64,000 nt of DNA, from contig NZ_CP074102.1 of the NCBI RefSeq assembly GCF_018310535.1, positions 7,874,001 through 7,938,000 of the forward strand, in the 5' to 3' direction. The position numbers and the translations under genes were made by a program. Within the stretch, counting starts at the first letter, position 1; each line of letters starts with the position of its first letter. The DNA comes from Streptomyces mirabilis (GTDB taxonomy: Bacteria; Actinomycetota; Actinomycetes; Streptomycetales; Streptomycetaceae). The notes below the pieces were generated by a model. It saw nothing but the letters and a program-made list of their open reading frames with translations, was not told the origin of the DNA and did no database searches. Shown here one piece after another: positions 9,156-18,092 of the stretch.

Positions 9156-10307
9156 ATGATCACGCAGGAGCAGGTCGACCGAATTCTCCGGCTCGAGGGG
9201 AACGGGCTCCCGTTGGTCTCCCTCTACCTTCCGGTGGAACCTGACCAGCCTGGCCGTCGTGCGCACCGGGCCCGGCTGGCCGGCCTGCTGGACCGCATCA
9301 GGCCGCTCGCGGACGACCACTCGCTGGAGCACGCCGCACGGCTCTCGCTGAGCGAGGACATCGCGAAGATCGAGCAGAGGCTCGGCGAGGAACCCCAGCG
9401 GCCCGGGACCGTCGTCGTCTTCTCCTGCGGCGGCAACGGCGTCTACGAGGAAGTGTGGCTGCCGCGCGCCACCCACGAACGCGTCGTGGTGGACGAGGCC
9501 CCCTTCGTCCGTCCGATGCTGGCGGTGCTCGACGAGTACCACCGCATCTGCGCGGTCGTCGTGGACGAGGCCACCGCCCAGATCTGGGAGTACCACCTCG
9601 ACGAGGTCCGGGAGCTGGAGGCGATCCGCGACCGTACGCTGCGGGGGCCCGAGCACGCCGCGAGGCTCGACGAGGACCCGGTCCGCGACATGGCCGACGA
9701 GCTGAGCAAAAGGCACTACCGGCGACTCATCGGCGAGCTCAAGCGCCTGTTCAAGGAGGGGGGCTTCGATCTGCTGGCCGTCGGCGGGCACCCTTATCAG
9801 GTACCGGCCTTCATCGAGTTCCTCCCTCGTGACCTGCACGACCGGCTCGTCGGTCGCTTCACCGTCGACCGCGACACCACGACCGCCGCCGACATCCGGG
9901 ACAAGGTACGGGTTCTTGTCACCGACCGCGCGTACCAGGAGCAGGAGCGGCTGGTCGGCGAGATCCTCGAGGCCGTCGCGACCAAGCATCACGCGACGGT
10001 CGGACTCGACGACACCCTGTGGGCGGGGTCGCTGGCCGCGATCCGGACGCTGGCCGTGGACACGGAGGCCGTGGCCCCGGGAGTCGTCTGCGACCGCGAC
10101 GGGCTGCTCGCCCGCACGGGGGAGCAGTGCCTGCTCTGCGGAGACGCCCTGCGCGAGGTCCCCGACGTCATCGAGGAACTGGTGAAGACCGTCATCGAGG
10201 ACAGCGGGGAGGTCCGCCACATCGAGATGGAGACGGACCTGCGTACGCACCTGACCGGGGCCCTGCTGCGCTTCGAGCTGCCCCCGCACCCGATCGACAC
10301 GGAGTGA
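9156..10307 (+). CDS. eRF1-like protein (bacterial baeRF family)
   Basis: A 383-residue protein that looks like an archaeo-eukaryotic release-factor homologue of bacteria. The middle part (about 120-270) resembles eRF1 domain 2, with the DRDTTTAADIRDKV stretch. The C-terminal third holds the domain-3-like fold with a CLLCG pair and a closing HIEMETDLRTHLTGALLRF segment. Members are thought to act on ribosomes, for example as peptidyl-tRNA hydrolases in rescue, but few have been tested. The start is the ATG at 9156 behind GGCGAGGAG. I am fairly sure of the superfamily and not of the subfamily number. Divergent from Lrp. Confidence 0.8.
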   Translation: MITQEQVDRILRLEGNGLPLVSLYLPVEPDQPGRRAHRARLAGLLDRIRPLADDHSLEHAARLSLSEDIAKIEQRLGEEPQRPGTVVVFSCGGNGVYEEVWLPRATHERVVVDEAPFVRPMLAVLDEYHRICAVVVDEATAQIWEYHLDEVRELEAIRDRTLRGPEHAARLDEDPVRDMADELSKRHYRRLIGELKRLFKEGGFDLLAVGGHPYQVPAFIEFLPRDLHDRLVGRFTVDRDTTTAADIRDKVRVLVTDRAYQEQERLVGEILEAVATKHHATVGLDDTLWAGSLAAIRTLAVDTEAVAPGVVCDRDGLLARTGEQCLLCGDALREVPDVIEELVKTVIEDSGEVRHIEMETDLRTHLTGALLRFELPPHPIDTE

Positions 10308-10492
10308 TGCCAATGGCATCCACATGGCTCCCCTCTCCGCTCGGTGGCTGTGCCAATGGCTCAGTGCTCCGGAGGCCACTTGAGCCAACAGCTCCGATGA
10401 TGCTGTGATGGACAGGTCGATGGCGCTGCGGGACCCCCGCGGCGCCTTTTGCATGCCTGACGTACAGGCTGAGCTCAAGGGGCGGGGAAACA

Positions 10493-11989
10493 GTGCTGAA
10501 GAGGGTGTTCGTGGCACCGGACCCGGGCCGACTGCGGCTGCGCGGCGCCATCCGGGCCGTCCTCGGCATCGGCCTGGCGGTGGCCCTGTGCGGCGTCACC
10601 GGTGTCTCCCTCGCGGGCGCGGTCGCGGGAGGACTCGCGGCGCTGCTCGCCCTCTTCGCGGTCACCGACGCCACGGTGCGCGGACAGCTGGCGACGACGG
10701 CGCTGCTGCCCGTGGTGGGCCTTCCTGTCCTGGCTCTCGCGGCCATCCTGCACGACCACCCGACGGCGCGGGGCGCGGCCTTCCTCGCCGTCGTCGGCGC
10801 CGGTGTGTACGCCCGGCGCTGGGGCGCGCGCGGCCATGCCCTCGGCGTCTTCGGGTTCATGGCCTTCTTCATGGCGCAGTTCCTGCACACCGTGCCGGCG
10901 CGACTGCCCGAGCTGTACGTCGCCGTACTGCTCGCCCTCCTCGCGTCCTCGGCGGTCCGATTCGGACTGTGGTGCTACGAGCGCCGGATGCAGCCCGCCG
11001 GGGCGCTCGCCCCTTCGGACGGCCGAGGCCTCGCCCGTCCCACCACCCGCCAGGCGGTCCAGGCCGTCGTGGCCGCCGCCTTCGCCCTGGGCGTGGGAAG
11101 CCTGCTGTCCCAGGAGCGCTGGTACTGGGCCGTCGGCGCCGCCTGGTGGATCTTCGTCAACACCACCTCGCGCGGCGAGACCCTGATCCGCGGCTACCGC
11201 CGGGTCCTCGGAACGGTGATCGGCATCGCCCTCGGGGCCTCGGCCGTCGTCCCACTGCACGGTGCGCCCGTACCGACCGTGGCCCTGCTCGCCGTGTGTG
11301 TGTTCGTCATCTTCTACAGTGCCGCGGTCTCGTACACCTGGATGATGCTTGCGGTGACGGTGATGGCCGAGCTGCTCTACGGGATGTTCGGCGTGCTGGA
11401 CCAGCATCTGGTCGTCCTGCGTCTGGCGGAGACCGGCATCGGGGCGATCGGCGCCGCGCTGGCGGTGCTGCTCGTGCTGCCGATCACCACGCACGCCACG
11501 ACGGACGCCTGGATCGTGCGGGCGATCCAGTGCGTCCACGCCTGCACGACCGAGGCCGCGGCCCGGCTGAACGGCTCCGCCATCGCCGACCCCGCGGCAC
11601 GCGTCGCGGAGCTGGAGACGGTGCTGAACAAGGTGCGGCTCTCACTCACGCCCCTTCTGCACCCGCTCAACCCCCTGCGCGCCCGTGGTCGGAGGGCGCG
11701 CCAGGTACTCGCGGCGCTGAACACCTGCGCGCGGGAGGTACGGGGCCTCGCCGCCATCGCGTCGGACCCCGTGGCCTCCAGCGACGACCGTCTCACCGTC
11801 GCGTGCGAGCGCGTCGAGAGGGCCGTCGAGGCACTCACCTCACCCGGACCGCGGCGCATCTCGGTCCAGGCCGACGCACCTTCCCTGGAAGAGCCGGTAC
11901 TAGCACACCTGCACGGGCTCGAGCGGGCGCTCGCCGAACTCGCCGCGCCCCTCCTGCACCCCCGTGCTTCGAGGGCCGTTCGCGTCTGA
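10493..11989 (+). CDS. FUSC-type inner-membrane protein (aromatic acid exporter-like)
   Basis: A 498-residue integral membrane protein. Two clusters of hydrophobic helices, about residues 18-150 and 190-330, are split by a charged loop near residues 155-180 (CYERRMQPAGALAP). A helical soluble tail runs from about 340 to the end. This two-times-several-helix layout with a C-terminal cytoplasmic domain fits the FUSC / aromatic acid exporter family. No substrate can be named. The start is the GTG at 10493, preceded by GGGGCGGGGAAA. It lies downstream of baeRF on the same strand, with 185 bp between them. Confidence 0.82.
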   Translation: MLKRVFVAPDPGRLRLRGAIRAVLGIGLAVALCGVTGVSLAGAVAGGLAALLALFAVTDATVRGQLATTALLPVVGLPVLALAAILHDHPTARGAAFLAVVGAGVYARRWGARGHALGVFGFMAFFMAQFLHTVPARLPELYVAVLLALLASSAVRFGLWCYERRMQPAGALAPSDGRGLARPTTRQAVQAVVAAAFALGVGSLLSQERWYWAVGAAWWIFVNTTSRGETLIRGYRRVLGTVIGIALGASAVVPLHGAPVPTVALLAVCVFVIFYSAAVSYTWMMLAVTVMAELLYGMFGVLDQHLVVLRLAETGIGAIGAALAVLLVLPITTHATTDAWIVRAIQCVHACTTEAAARLNGSAIADPAARVAELETVLNKVRLSLTPLLHPLNPLRARGRRARQVLAALNTCAREVRGLAAIASDPVASSDDRLTVACERVERAVEALTSPGPRRISVQADAPSLEEPVLAHLHGLERALAELAAPLLHPRASRAVRV

Positions 11990-12073
11990 CACGCGCGAGG
12001 CGGATGCACGGACCACGTAGAGGGTGGATCACCGCCCGGGCGGGGTAACCCCGCGGCTATCAGACGCACGGAA

Positions 12074-12103
12074 CCCGCGGACCGTGCGGGAGCGGTCCGC
12101 GGG
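12074..12103. other. GC-rich hairpin between FUSC gene and nos
   Basis: Perfect 11-bp arms (CCCGCGGACCG at 12074-12084 and CGGTCCGCGGG at 12093-12103) enclose an 8-nt loop. There is no T tract. It could end the FUSC transcript or sit in the nos leader, since nos begins 23 bp downstream. Confidence 0.55.
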
Positions 12104-12126
12104 CGAAACCGCTTGGGGGTGGCACC

Positions 12127-13518
12127 ATGCGGGACTTCCCGCGAGGAACCGGACAGGCAGAGCGCTTCGGCGACGACGGGAGCGCGCGGTACCCGACGCC
12201 GTGGGCCGAGGGGCCGGGCGGCTGGCTGGACCGTGTTCCGGCAGGTCGCAGGGCGCACGGCGCGACCCCGACCGCACTGCCGTACGCGATCGGTCCCCGG
12301 CGGGCGGAGCTGTCCGTCCCGGGTCTCGCGGGACGCCTGATACCCGTGCCGGGCCGTCCCGCCGCCCCGACGTCGCACGGCGACTCCCCGCCGTACGCAC
12401 TCCTGCGCGCCGCCGCCGAGTTCCTCACGCTCCGCCACACCGAGGAGCGCCTCGGCGACCCGGCCCGGCGCATCGCCGCCGCGCGGGCGGAGATCGCGGA
12501 GACCGGCACGTACCGCCACACCACCGAGGAACTCGCCTTCGGTGCCCGCGTCGCCTGGCGCAACGCCAACCGCTGCATCGGGCGCCTGTACTGGCGCTCC
12601 CTGTGCGTCCGCGACCGCAGGGACGTGCGGACGCCCGAGGACGTCGCCGAGGCGTCGGCGGACCATCTGCGGGAGGCCGCGGGCGAGGGCCGCATCAGGG
12701 CGCTCATCACCGTCTTCGCGCCCGACCGGCCGGGCCGCCCCGGGCCACGGATCTGGAACGAACAACTCATCCGGTACGCCGGATACGCCCGCCCGGACGG
12801 CGGCGTGACCGGCGACCCGCGCAACGCGGGCCTCACCGCGCTGGCCCGGCGGCTCGGCTGGCCCGGCGGCCCAGGAACCCCGTTCGACGTCCTGCCGCTG
12901 GTGATCCAGGGCGCCGACGGCAAGCCCGACGACGAACCCCGGTGGTTCACGCTGCCGCAGGACGCGGTGCTCGAAGTGGAGCTCGCCCACCCCGAGTACA
13001 CCTGGTGGCGCTCGCTCGGACTGCGCTGGCACGCCGTGCCCGCGCTCGCCAACATGTGCCTGGAGATCGGCGGCGTCTGCTACCCGGCGGCCCCGTTCAA
13101 CGGCTGGTACATGGGTACCGAGATAGGCGCCCGCAACCTCGCCGACACCGACCGCTACAACCTCCTGCCGTACCTCGCGGACCGCCTGGGCCTCGACACC
13201 CGCACCGACCGCTCGCTGTGGAAGGACCGCGCGCTCGTCGAACTCAACCGCTCCGTCCTGCACTCCTTCGACCACGCGGGCGTCACCGTCACCGACCACC
13301 ACACCGAGTCCCGGCGCTTCCTGACCCACCTCGGCCGCGAGGAGCGCAAGGGCCGCCGGGTCGGCGCGGACTGGTCGTGGATCGTGCCGCCCATCTCCGG
13401 CAGCGCCACACCCGTCTTCCACCGCACCTACGAGACCGTGGAACGGCATCCCGCGTACGTCCACCACCCGGAGGCGCGCGCACGGGCGCTCGGGGAGACG
13501 GGCGGGACCTTGGTCTAG
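12127..13518 (+). CDS. nos: Nitric oxide synthase oxygenase
   Basis: Bacterial NOS makes nitric oxide from L-arginine using heme and a pterin, with electrons from a separate reductase. The 463-residue protein has the diagnostic AWRNANRCIGRLYW segment with heme-ligand C150, the substrate-loop motif PFNGWYMGTEIGARN with the arginine-binding glutamate, the PRWFTLP and HPEYTWWRSL segments, and the C-terminal WIVPPISGS motif near the pterin site. Bacterial enzymes such as B. subtilis NOS have the heme cysteine near residue 62, so about 88 extra N-terminal residues are present, Pro/Gly/Arg-rich and unlike the domain. The ATG at 12127 has a strong GGGGGTGG site, which supports the long form. The lactonase-type gene follows at 62 bp. 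No thaxtomin genes are nearby. Confidence 0.95.
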   Translation: MRDFPRGTGQAERFGDDGSARYPTPWAEGPGGWLDRVPAGRRAHGATPTALPYAIGPRRAELSVPGLAGRLIPVPGRPAAPTSHGDSPPYALLRAAAEFLTLRHTEERLGDPARRIAAARAEIAETGTYRHTTEELAFGARVAWRNANRCIGRLYWRSLCVRDRRDVRTPEDVAEASADHLREAAGEGRIRALITVFAPDRPGRPGPRIWNEQLIRYAGYARPDGGVTGDPRNAGLTALARRLGWPGGPGTPFDVLPLVIQGADGKPDDEPRWFTLPQDAVLEVELAHPEYTWWRSLGLRWHAVPALANMCLEIGGVCYPAAPFNGWYMGTEIGARNLADTDRYNLLPYLADRLGLDTRTDRSLWKDRALVELNRSVLHSFDHAGVTVTDHHTESRRFLTHLGREERKGRRVGADWSWIVPPISGSATPVFHRTYETVERHPAYVHHPEARARALGETGGTLV

Positions 13519-13580
13519 ACCGTTGGTCGTCGACTGCTACCGTCGGCCCCGGAGAGCGCGGGACCGAGAGGGGAACGGCA

Positions 13581-14627
13581 GTGGCAGACGGCGGCACGCG
13601 GGAACAGCGGGCGTTCATCGGCTCGTTCACGGCGGCGGGAGGCCCCGGCGTCCTCACCGCGGCCGTGGACCGCGGCAGCGGCGCGCTGACCCTCCTGAGC
13701 GCGGTGGACGGCGTACCCGATCCCTCCTACCTCGCCCTGTCGCCCGCCCACGACATGCTCTACGCGGTCAGCGAGACGGCCGACGGCGCGGTGGCCGCGT
13801 ACCGCGTGGACGGCGACGAACCGAAGCCCGCCGGGCCGTTGGTCTCCGTCGGAGGCAGCGGCCCCACGCACCTCAGCGTGTTCGCGGGACACGTCCTGAC
13901 CGCCAACTACGGCTCCGGCAGCGTCACCGCCCTGCCCGTGCGCGACGACGGCACGCTCGTCGGCGCCGCCTCCAGCGTGCTCCAGCACAAGGGCCGCGGC
14001 CCGCACACCCGGCGCCAGCAGAGCCCGCACGCCCACCAGGTACAGCCCGACCCGAGCGGGCGCTGGGCCGTCAGCGTCGACCTCGGCACGGACTCCGTGC
14101 GGGTGTGCGCGCTGGACGGCGGCCGGCTCACGCTGCACCGCGAGATCGCGCTGCGCCCCGGCTCCGGGCCCCGCCACCTGGCCTTCCACCCGCGCGGCGA
14201 ACACGCGTACGTGCTCAACGAACTCGCGCCCACGGTCACCGTCTGCCGCTGGAGCGCCCTGGAAGGCTCTCTGCGGCCCGTCGGGGAGACGCCGGTGCTC
14301 TCGGGGGTCCCGGACGGTGACGCGTACCCCTCGGGCATCGTGGTGTCGCCCGACGGGCGCTTCGTGTGGACCGCCACCCGCGGCCAGGACGTCCTCTCCG
14401 TGCTCACGCCCGACGCGGTGGGCGAAGGGCTGCGGCTGGTCGCCACGGTGCCCTGCGGCGGCACCTGGCCGCGCGCGCTGGCCCTCGACCCCTCGGGGCG
14501 CTTCCTGTACGCCTCCAACGAGCGCTCGGGGGACGTGACGTGGTTCGCGGTCGACCCGGACACGGGGGTGCCGCGACGGGGCGGCTCGGTGGAGGTCCCG
14601 GCGGCCTCCTGCGTGGTCCTCGGCTGA
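13581..14627 (+). CDS. Lactonase-family seven-bladed beta-propeller protein (6-phosphogluconolactonase-like)
   Basis: A 348-residue propeller protein of the YbhE/lactonase type. Blade repeats are visible: PSYLALSPAHDMLYAVSE, SPHAHQVQPDPSGRWAVSVDLGTD, PRHLAFHPRGEHAYVLNE, GIVVSPDGRFVWTATRG and PRALALDPSGRFLYASNE. The conserved PHAHQ histidine pair and the following glutamate-containing blades match this family. It probably hydrolyses a sugar lactone; whether that is 6-phosphogluconolactone is unknown. The start is the GTG at 13581 behind GAGAGGGGAAC. It lies 62 bp after nos, so the two may share a transcript. Confidence 0.88.
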   Translation: MADGGTREQRAFIGSFTAAGGPGVLTAAVDRGSGALTLLSAVDGVPDPSYLALSPAHDMLYAVSETADGAVAAYRVDGDEPKPAGPLVSVGGSGPTHLSVFAGHVLTANYGSGSVTALPVRDDGTLVGAASSVLQHKGRGPHTRRQQSPHAHQVQPDPSGRWAVSVDLGTDSVRVCALDGGRLTLHREIALRPGSGPRHLAFHPRGEHAYVLNELAPTVTVCRWSALEGSLRPVGETPVLSGVPDGDAYPSGIVVSPDGRFVWTATRGQDVLSVLTPDAVGEGLRLVATVPCGGTWPRALALDPSGRFLYASNERSGDVTWFAVDPDTGVPRRGGSVEVPAASCVVLG

Positions 14628-14689
14628 CCCGCCCGGCGGTGGCTCGCCGCCGCCCCGCGAGCCGCCGACGTACGAGAGAGCCGACGAGA

Positions 14690-14724
14690 GAAGGGCCCGC
14701 TCCTGTGAGAGGAGCGGGCCCTTC
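14690..14724. terminator. Bidirectional terminator hairpin
   Basis: 15-bp arms, 14690-14704 and 14710-14724 (GAAGGGCCCGCTCCT and its complement), enclose a 5-nt loop. It sits between the convergent lactonase and CbiX-like genes, the place expected for a shared terminator. Confidence 0.85.
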
Positions 14725-14751
14725 GGCGTGCGAGGGGTGGTGCCTGGGCGG

Positions 14752-15675
14752 TCAGCGGGCCGGCGCGCCCTGCGGCTGTTGCGGGGCGATGCCCAGCGCC
14801 GTCGTGTACTTGGCCAGCGCGAGCTTGCCGATCGCCGGGTACGGGCCGAGCGCCTCGGCGGCGGAGCAGCCCGCCTCCTTGGCGGCCGCGTCCAGCAGAC
14901 CGGCGTCGATCTCCGGGCCGATCAGGTACGGAGCCAGGGCGAGCTGCTGGGAACCCGAGCCGCGCAACTGCTCGGCGGTGGCCGCGATCGCGCCCTCCTC
15001 GTCGAGCGCCGCCGCCATCACCGGCACGGCGAGGCGCGCGGCGAGCAGCATGCCGGTGATCCCGGCCGCCTGTACGGCCTCCTCGCCGCCCACGGAGGCG
15101 AGGATGATGCCGTCGGCGGCCGTCGCCACGGTGAACAGCCGGGCACGGTCGGCGCGCGCCAGACCCGCCTCGGACAGACGCACGTGCAGCGCCTCCGCGA
15201 GCAGCGGGTGGGGGCCGAGAACGTCGGTCAGGTCGGCCGCGATCCGGCTCTCCATGACGGCCTGGCGGACCCGGCGCAGCAGCGCGTTGTCGGGGCCGGC
15301 GAGCAGGGGCACCACGACGGCGACGGGGCCGTCGGGCTCGGTCACGTCCGCACCGGCGGCACGGGCCTGCTCATAGCGGGCGGTGCGCTCCTCGGCGGCA
15401 CGCGTGAGCACGGACTGCAGCGTGGGGAACTCGGCGTCGTCCCCGTCGAGGTACCCGATCCGGGCGTCGAGGCCGGGCAGCTCGGAGCGCGCGATGCTCA
15501 CGACCTCCTCGGCGAGGCTGCGCGTGGCCGCGCTGGAGGTGCCCGGCACCGCGAGGACGAGCGCAGGCGCGCCCTCGGGAGCCGCCAGCGGCTCGGGTCG
15601 GCGGTGCCGCCCGGGCTGGCGAGGTCGCGGCATTCGTACTGGCAGGCCGGACGCGGGCCCAGTGGGGGAGCTCAT
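14752..15675 (-). CDS. CbiX/sirohydrochlorin chelatase-like protein, metal-binding residues missing
   Basis: A 307-residue protein with two CbiX-type halves. It shows the LGPHPLLAEALHVRLSEAG linker segment, the VVVPLLAGPDN strand and the LALAPYLIGPEID strand typical of sirohydrochlorin/cobalt chelatases. In the working enzymes the first strand ends in HGSR and a later loop supplies a second histidine (GYHV). Here these read PGTSS and GPDNAL, so both chelating histidines are absent. It may be a non-catalytic or re-purposed relative. The start is the ATG at 15675. No porphyrin or cobalamin genes lie nearby. Confidence 0.78.
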   Translation of the reverse strand: MSSPTGPASGLPVRMPRPRQPGRHRRPEPLAAPEGAPALVLAVPGTSSAATRSLAEEVVSIARSELPGLDARIGYLDGDDAEFPTLQSVLTRAAEERTARYEQARAAGADVTEPDGPVAVVVPLLAGPDNALLRRVRQAVMESRIAADLTDVLGPHPLLAEALHVRLSEAGLARADRARLFTVATAADGIILASVGGEEAVQAAGITGMLLAARLAVPVMAAALDEEGAIAATAEQLRGSGSQQLALAPYLIGPEIDAGLLDAAAKEAGCSAAEALGPYPAIGKLALAKYTTALGIAPQQPQGAPAR

Positions 15676-15842
15676 GGCGACGCATGTTACTGGCTTCTTG
15701 GGCTCCCCTGTTCGGGGAGGGTGCAGGTGAGCGGTATCCGTCCCCTTTTGTCTGATGAGTTACGCGTGGATCAGAAATGATCGGCGTGACTGGACTCGCC
15801 GGCGCTGTGGTGCTCCTGTGTCGACCGGCGCGGGAGGCAACT

Positions 15843-16889
15843 TCACTTGTCCGACAGGGCGGATGAATCCCCCTTTCGGGGCATGGATGGCGAGGTTGTG
15901 CCCTTTTCGGTCCTCACGTACAGCATGTGTTCGTCGCGGGGGAGCGTGAGCCGGTCGCTCGCCAGGTCGACGGCGATACGTACGGCGCCGTCCAGCGGGG
16001 TGCCCGCGGCCGCTACCTGCCGGGCGTGTGGCAACCGCTCCGTCAGCTCCGCGCGCAGTGGTACGAGGAGCGGGTCGCCCATCTTGAACAGGCCCCCGGT
16101 GAGGGCGACTCGGTCCTCGCCGGTGTCCGGGCAGACGGCGGCGGCGGAGTCGGCCAGGTGCCGGGCGGCGGCGCACAGCACGTCGCGCGCGACGGGGTCG
16201 CCGATGGCGGACGCGGCGCACGCGGCCACTTCGGGCGCGAAGGAGGCGAGTACGGCGGGCCGGTCGGTGCGCGGATACAGCTTGCCCGGCAACCCGGCCA
16301 CCGGCCCGAACATCTCCTCGGCCCGCGCCAGCAGCTCCGCCGACCCACCGGGGCGCCCGTCGAAGGCCCGCAGGGCCGCCTCGAGCCCGGCGCGGCCGAT
16401 CCACGCCCCACCGCCGCAGTCGCCGAGCAGGTGGCCCCAGCCGTCCGCCCTGCGCCAGCTCCCCAGATCGGTGCCGACCGCGATCATGCCGGTGCCCGCT
16501 GCGATCACCGCGCCCGACCGGGGGCCGAGCGCGCCCACGTACGCGGTCACCGCGTCGGCGGCCAACGCGAGCCGCCGCACGCCGAGTTCGCGCTCCAGTG
16601 CGCAGGGCAGCTCGGCACGCAGCGCGTCGCCGAGGGTGGCGAGACCCGCCGCTCCGACGGCGGCGGCCCCGAGTTCCTCCGTCCCGGTGGCGGCCATCAA
16701 CTGCCGGGCCATCGGGAGCAGTTGCTCCAGCAGATGTCCGGCGTCGATACCGCGCGGGCCCGTTCGGACCGGTTCCTTGGAGGTCAGTGGAACGCCGACG
16801 ACACGCCCGTGCACGGCCAGCGCCGCCCGCAGCCCCGAGCCGCCCGAGTCCACCGCCAGCACACCGGCCGACGTGTGGGAGGGACGCAA
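15843..16889 (-). CDS. BadF/BadG/N-acetylglucosamine kinase-type sugar kinase
   Basis: A 348-residue ASKHA-fold kinase. The phosphate-1 motif is LAVDSGGSGLRAAL near residues 10-23. The phosphate-2 region is SGAVIAAGTGMIAVG, followed by WGHLLGDCGGGAWIG, the signature of N-acetylglucosamine kinases and BadF-type ATPases. The adenosine motif is RVALTGGLFKMGDPLL. It probably phosphorylates GlcNAc or a related amino sugar from chitin or wall turnover. The likely start is TTG at 16889, preceded by GAGGGGAGCC at proper spacing. Divergent from ung across 168 bp that holds the direct repeat GGGCGATCG twice. Confidence 0.85.
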   Translation of the reverse strand: MRPSHTSAGVLAVDSGGSGLRAALAVHGRVVGVPLTSKEPVRTGPRGIDAGHLLEQLLPMARQLMAATGTEELGAAAVGAAGLATLGDALRAELPCALERELGVRRLALAADAVTAYVGALGPRSGAVIAAGTGMIAVGTDLGSWRRADGWGHLLGDCGGGAWIGRAGLEAALRAFDGRPGGSAELLARAEEMFGPVAGLPGKLYPRTDRPAVLASFAPEVAACAASAIGDPVARDVLCAAARHLADSAAAVCPDTGEDRVALTGGLFKMGDPLLVPLRAELTERLPHARQVAAAGTPLDGAVRIAVDLASDRLTLPRDEHMLYVRTEKGTTSPSMPRKGDSSALSDK

Positions 16890-17057
16890 CAGGCTCCCCT
16901 CCTCTCTGCTGACCGGCCGGCCGGGCGATCGTTGGGCGATCGACCGGACCGGCTCGATGATCTCGGCGAGGAGGAAGACTAGCGCCGGGAGGCGGGTCCG
17001 CGCGCGGCGCTCGTCCGTATGAATGCGTCACGGCGTGTGCCAGTAGAGTGGCACGTC

Positions 17058-17735
17058 GTGGCACCACGACCCTTGCATGAACTCATCGAAGCAGGCTGGG
17101 CGAAGGCTCTGGAACCTGCGGCCGAACGTATCGCCGCCATGGGGGACTTCCTCCGGGCCGAGATAGCGGCGGGCCGGACCTATCTCCCGGCCGGGGCGAA
17201 TGTCCTGCGGGCCTTCCAGCAGCCTTTCGACGACGTCCGCGTGCTGATCGTCGGCCAGGATCCCTACCCCACGCCGGGGATGGCCATCGGGCTGAGTTTC
17301 GCCGTGTCGCCCGAGGTGCGTTCGCTGCCGGGCAGCCTGGAGAACATCTTCCGGGAACTGCACACGGACCTGGGGCTGCCCAGGCCGTCCAACGGCGATC
17401 TGACGCCCTGGACCGAGCAGGGGGTGCTGCTGCTCAACAGGGCGCTGACGACGGCGCCCCGCAAACCCGCGGCGCACCGGGGCAAGGGCTGGGAAGAGGT
17501 CACGGAGCAGGCGATCCGGGCGCTGGTCGCGCGGGAGAAGCCGCTGGTGTCGATCCTGTGGGGGCGTGACGCCCGCAATCTGCGGCCGCTGCTCGGGGAT
17601 CTCCCGGCGATCGAGTCCGCGCACCCCTCACCGATGTCGGCCGATCGCGGTTTCTTCGGCTCGCGTCCGTTCAGCCGGGCCAACGAGCTGTTGGTGAGGC
17701 AGGGCGTGCAGCCGGTGGACTGGCGCCTGCCGTAG
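17058..17735 (+). CDS. ung: Uracil-DNA glycosylase, family 1
   Basis: Removes uracil from DNA as the first step of base excision repair. It has 225 residues. The water-activating motif is [16 protein letters not shown], the uracil-recognition asparagine lies in [10 protein letters not shown], and the minor-groove loop is [17 protein letters not shown]. The first motif usually reads GQDPYH; here the histidine is proline. The GTG at 17058 is preferred because the family begins around [19 protein letters not shown]; an upstream ATG at 17019 would add 13 unrelated residues. A 10-bp hairpin follows at 17805. Confidence 0.95.
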   Translation: MAPRPLHELIEAGWAKALEPAAERIAAMGDFLRAEIAAGRTYLPAGANVLRAFQQPFDDVRVLIVGQDPYPTPGMAIGLSFAVSPEVRSLPGSLENIFRELHTDLGLPRPSNGDLTPWTEQGVLLLNRALTTAPRKPAAHRGKGWEEVTEQAIRALVAREKPLVSILWGRDARNLRPLLGDLPAIESAHPSPMSADRGFFGSRPFSRANELLVRQGVQPVDWRLP

Positions 17736-17804
17736 AGCGGTCACCGGATCTCGTACCACCCGCGCGGGTTTTGGGTCCCGTACGGGTTCTGTGGGCAGGG
17801 GCGG

Positions 17805-17834
17805 GGCGGGCACCGGTGCGCGGTGGTGCCCGCC
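17805..17834. terminator. Hairpin terminator after ung
   Basis: Perfect 10-bp arms, GGCGGGCACC (17805-17814) and GGTGCCCGCC (17825-17834), with a 10-nt loop, 70 bp after ung. Nothing else was recognised in the gap 17736-18092 apart from scattered GC-rich sequence and a GGGAGGGA ribosome site near 18080 for the next gene. Confidence 0.65.
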
Positions 17835-18092
17835 GGAAGGCGCGGGACTCGCCACCGTCGTGGACGCCGAACCCGATCCGACCGTCGTCGGCGAGGCCGT
17901 GACGGAGCGTCAACCGCCCCGCTCGACGTCACCGCGACCCTGTCCCGGGACCGGCGGTCGCCCGAGCTCCCGTCGGATTTTCGGGCGGCATCGTGCAACC
18001 CCGCCATCGCCGAGCGCGTCGACGTGCACGAGACTGTGCTCCGCGAGTGCATCCCGCAGCTCGTCCGCACCGACCCGGGAGGGACCAACAGC

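Noticed and set aside
12127..13518. Plant-pathogenicity (thaxtomin) island because of the nitric oxide synthase
   Set aside because: No txt peptide synthetase, P450 or other island gene is present on either side.
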